Assembly: GCA_040380145.1 (NCBI GenBank)
Contig: JBEIJQ010000156.1
Span: forward strand, 1-7,146
Reading direction: 5' to 3'
DNA length: 7,146 nucleotides
Source: JBEIJQ01 sp040380145
GTDB lineage: Bacteria > Bacteroidota > Bacteroidia > Chitinophagales > Saprospiraceae
The notes under the pieces are model-generated. The model made no database searches and was not told the origin of the DNA. It was given only the letters and a program-made list of their open reading frames with translations. The first letter of the stretch is position 1; every line of letters starts with the position of its first letter. Of this stretch, positions 6,526 through 7,146 are shown one piece after another. A program made the position numbers and the translations under genes.

Positions 6526-7146
6526 ATGAAAAAAACTGCCGCTTTCCTATTTGTCGTCCTGGTCGGTTTCATCGGCTCGGCCCACGACAACGACAACAAG
6601 GCCTTCGAGATCAGCAAGAACATCGACATCTTCGTAAGCGCCTACAAGGAACTGAACGCCAATTATGTGGACGAACTGGACCCGGATTCCCTGATGCGGG
6701 TCGGACTGAATGCCATGGTGCAGTCGGTGGATCCCTATACCCGATTCATCCCAGCCGAAGAATACGACAATTATCGCTACGGCATCACCGGCCGATACGG
6801 CGGCGTGGGCGTGACCGTCCAAAAAAACAACGGGCAGTTCGTCGTGTACCGCACCTACGATTACGGTCCGGCCTACCGAGCCGGCTTGCGGGCGGGCGAT
6901 GTGCTCTTGGCAGTGAACGACAAGGTTTTCGGGCCGGAAGAACCCGAAAACTCTACCAGTGTGCTCAAAGGAGCACCCGGTACCCAGGTCACGCTCCGCA
7001 TCCGCCGGCCGGGCGAAAAAGGGGAGCGCACCCTGCGCTTCCAGCGCGAAGAGATCAAGGTTCCCAACGTGCCATATGCCTCCCTGCTCGACAACGGTAC
7101 GGCCTACCTCGCACTGAGCACTTTCACCGAAAACGCGGGCGACAAC
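6526..7146 (+). CDS. Second S41 family peptidase, 3' end beyond window
   Basis: The first 207 residues of another carboxy-terminal processing protease are present, with the reading frame open to the window end. Residues 1-19 form a signal peptide (MKKTAAFLFVVLVGFIGSAH). The N-terminal helical part contains NYVDELDPDSLMRVGL (46-61) and SVDPYTRFIP (67-76). A canonical PDZ domain spans about 88-175 (RYGGVGVTV, PAYRAGLRAGDVLLAVNDKV). The S41 core starts with PYASLLDNGTAYLALSTFTENAGDN. The Ser-Lys catalytic part lies outside the window, so activity cannot be judged. It is clearly paralogous to the protease at 4490: SKNIDIF matches AKNIDLF, DPYTRFI matches DPYTNFI, and STFTENAGDN matches TTFTQNAADN. 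The PDZ carboxylate-binding loop here (YGGVGV) is closer to the family norm than NIGAQL in the first copy. Confidence 0.9.
   Translation, partial: MKKTAAFLFVVLVGFIGSAHDNDNKAFEISKNIDIFVSAYKELNANYVDELDPDSLMRVGLNAMVQSVDPYTRFIPAEEYDNYRYGITGRYGGVGVTVQKNNGQFVVYRTYDYGPAYRAGLRAGDVLLAVNDKVFGPEEPENSTSVLKGAPGTQVTLRIRRPGEKGERTLRFQREEIKVPNVPYASLLDNGTAYLALSTFTENAGDN

Noticed and set aside
1..7146. New defence, CRISPR or mobile system
   Set aside because: No spaced direct repeats, transposase, integrase, reverse transcriptase or nuclease motifs are visible; all strong genes belong to housekeeping or envelope families.

Overview
The window looks like a chromosomal segment of a member of the Bacteroidota. 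The evidence is the gene content: a BatA/von Willebrand protein of the Bacteroidota type, a DUF4199 membrane protein, a metal-site-less dihydroorotase paralogue of a form I know from Flavobacteria and relatives, and paired S41 carboxy-terminal processing proteases. Two exact TAnnTTTG boxes (the Bacteroidota -7 promoter element) and mostly weak or absent Shine-Dalgarno sequences agree. The coding DNA is fairly GC-rich, which fits Saprospiria- or Cytophagia-like lineages better than low-GC Flavobacteria, but I cannot place it below phylum.

Layout. Positions 1-24 probably hold the last lysine-rich codons of a + strand gene. Positions 25-425 are non-coding and AT-richer, ending in two facing intrinsic terminators, one per strand. 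Positions 426-4253 are a tight minus-strand operon, in transcription order BatA/VWA protein, dihydroorotase-like protein, DUF4199 protein, with gaps of 22 and 2 nt. Positions 4254-4489 are a divergent promoter region with a TATTTTTG box on each strand. Positions 4490-7146 run on the + strand: an S41 protease, yidD, and a second S41 protease cut by the window end.

How the genes work together. Most products are envelope proteins. The minus-strand operon encodes a membrane-anchored VWA protein, a four-helix membrane protein and a soluble amidohydrolase-fold protein that has probably lost catalysis. The + strand group encodes two exported PDZ proteases and YidD, which helps YidC-dependent membrane insertion. 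No mobile element, CRISPR array, tRNA, rRNA or defence system was found.

The points most worth a second look are a 14-bp perfect hairpin followed by a T-rich tract inside the first protease gene, and the loss of essentially every metal-ligand position in the protein that would be auto-annotated as dihydroorotase.
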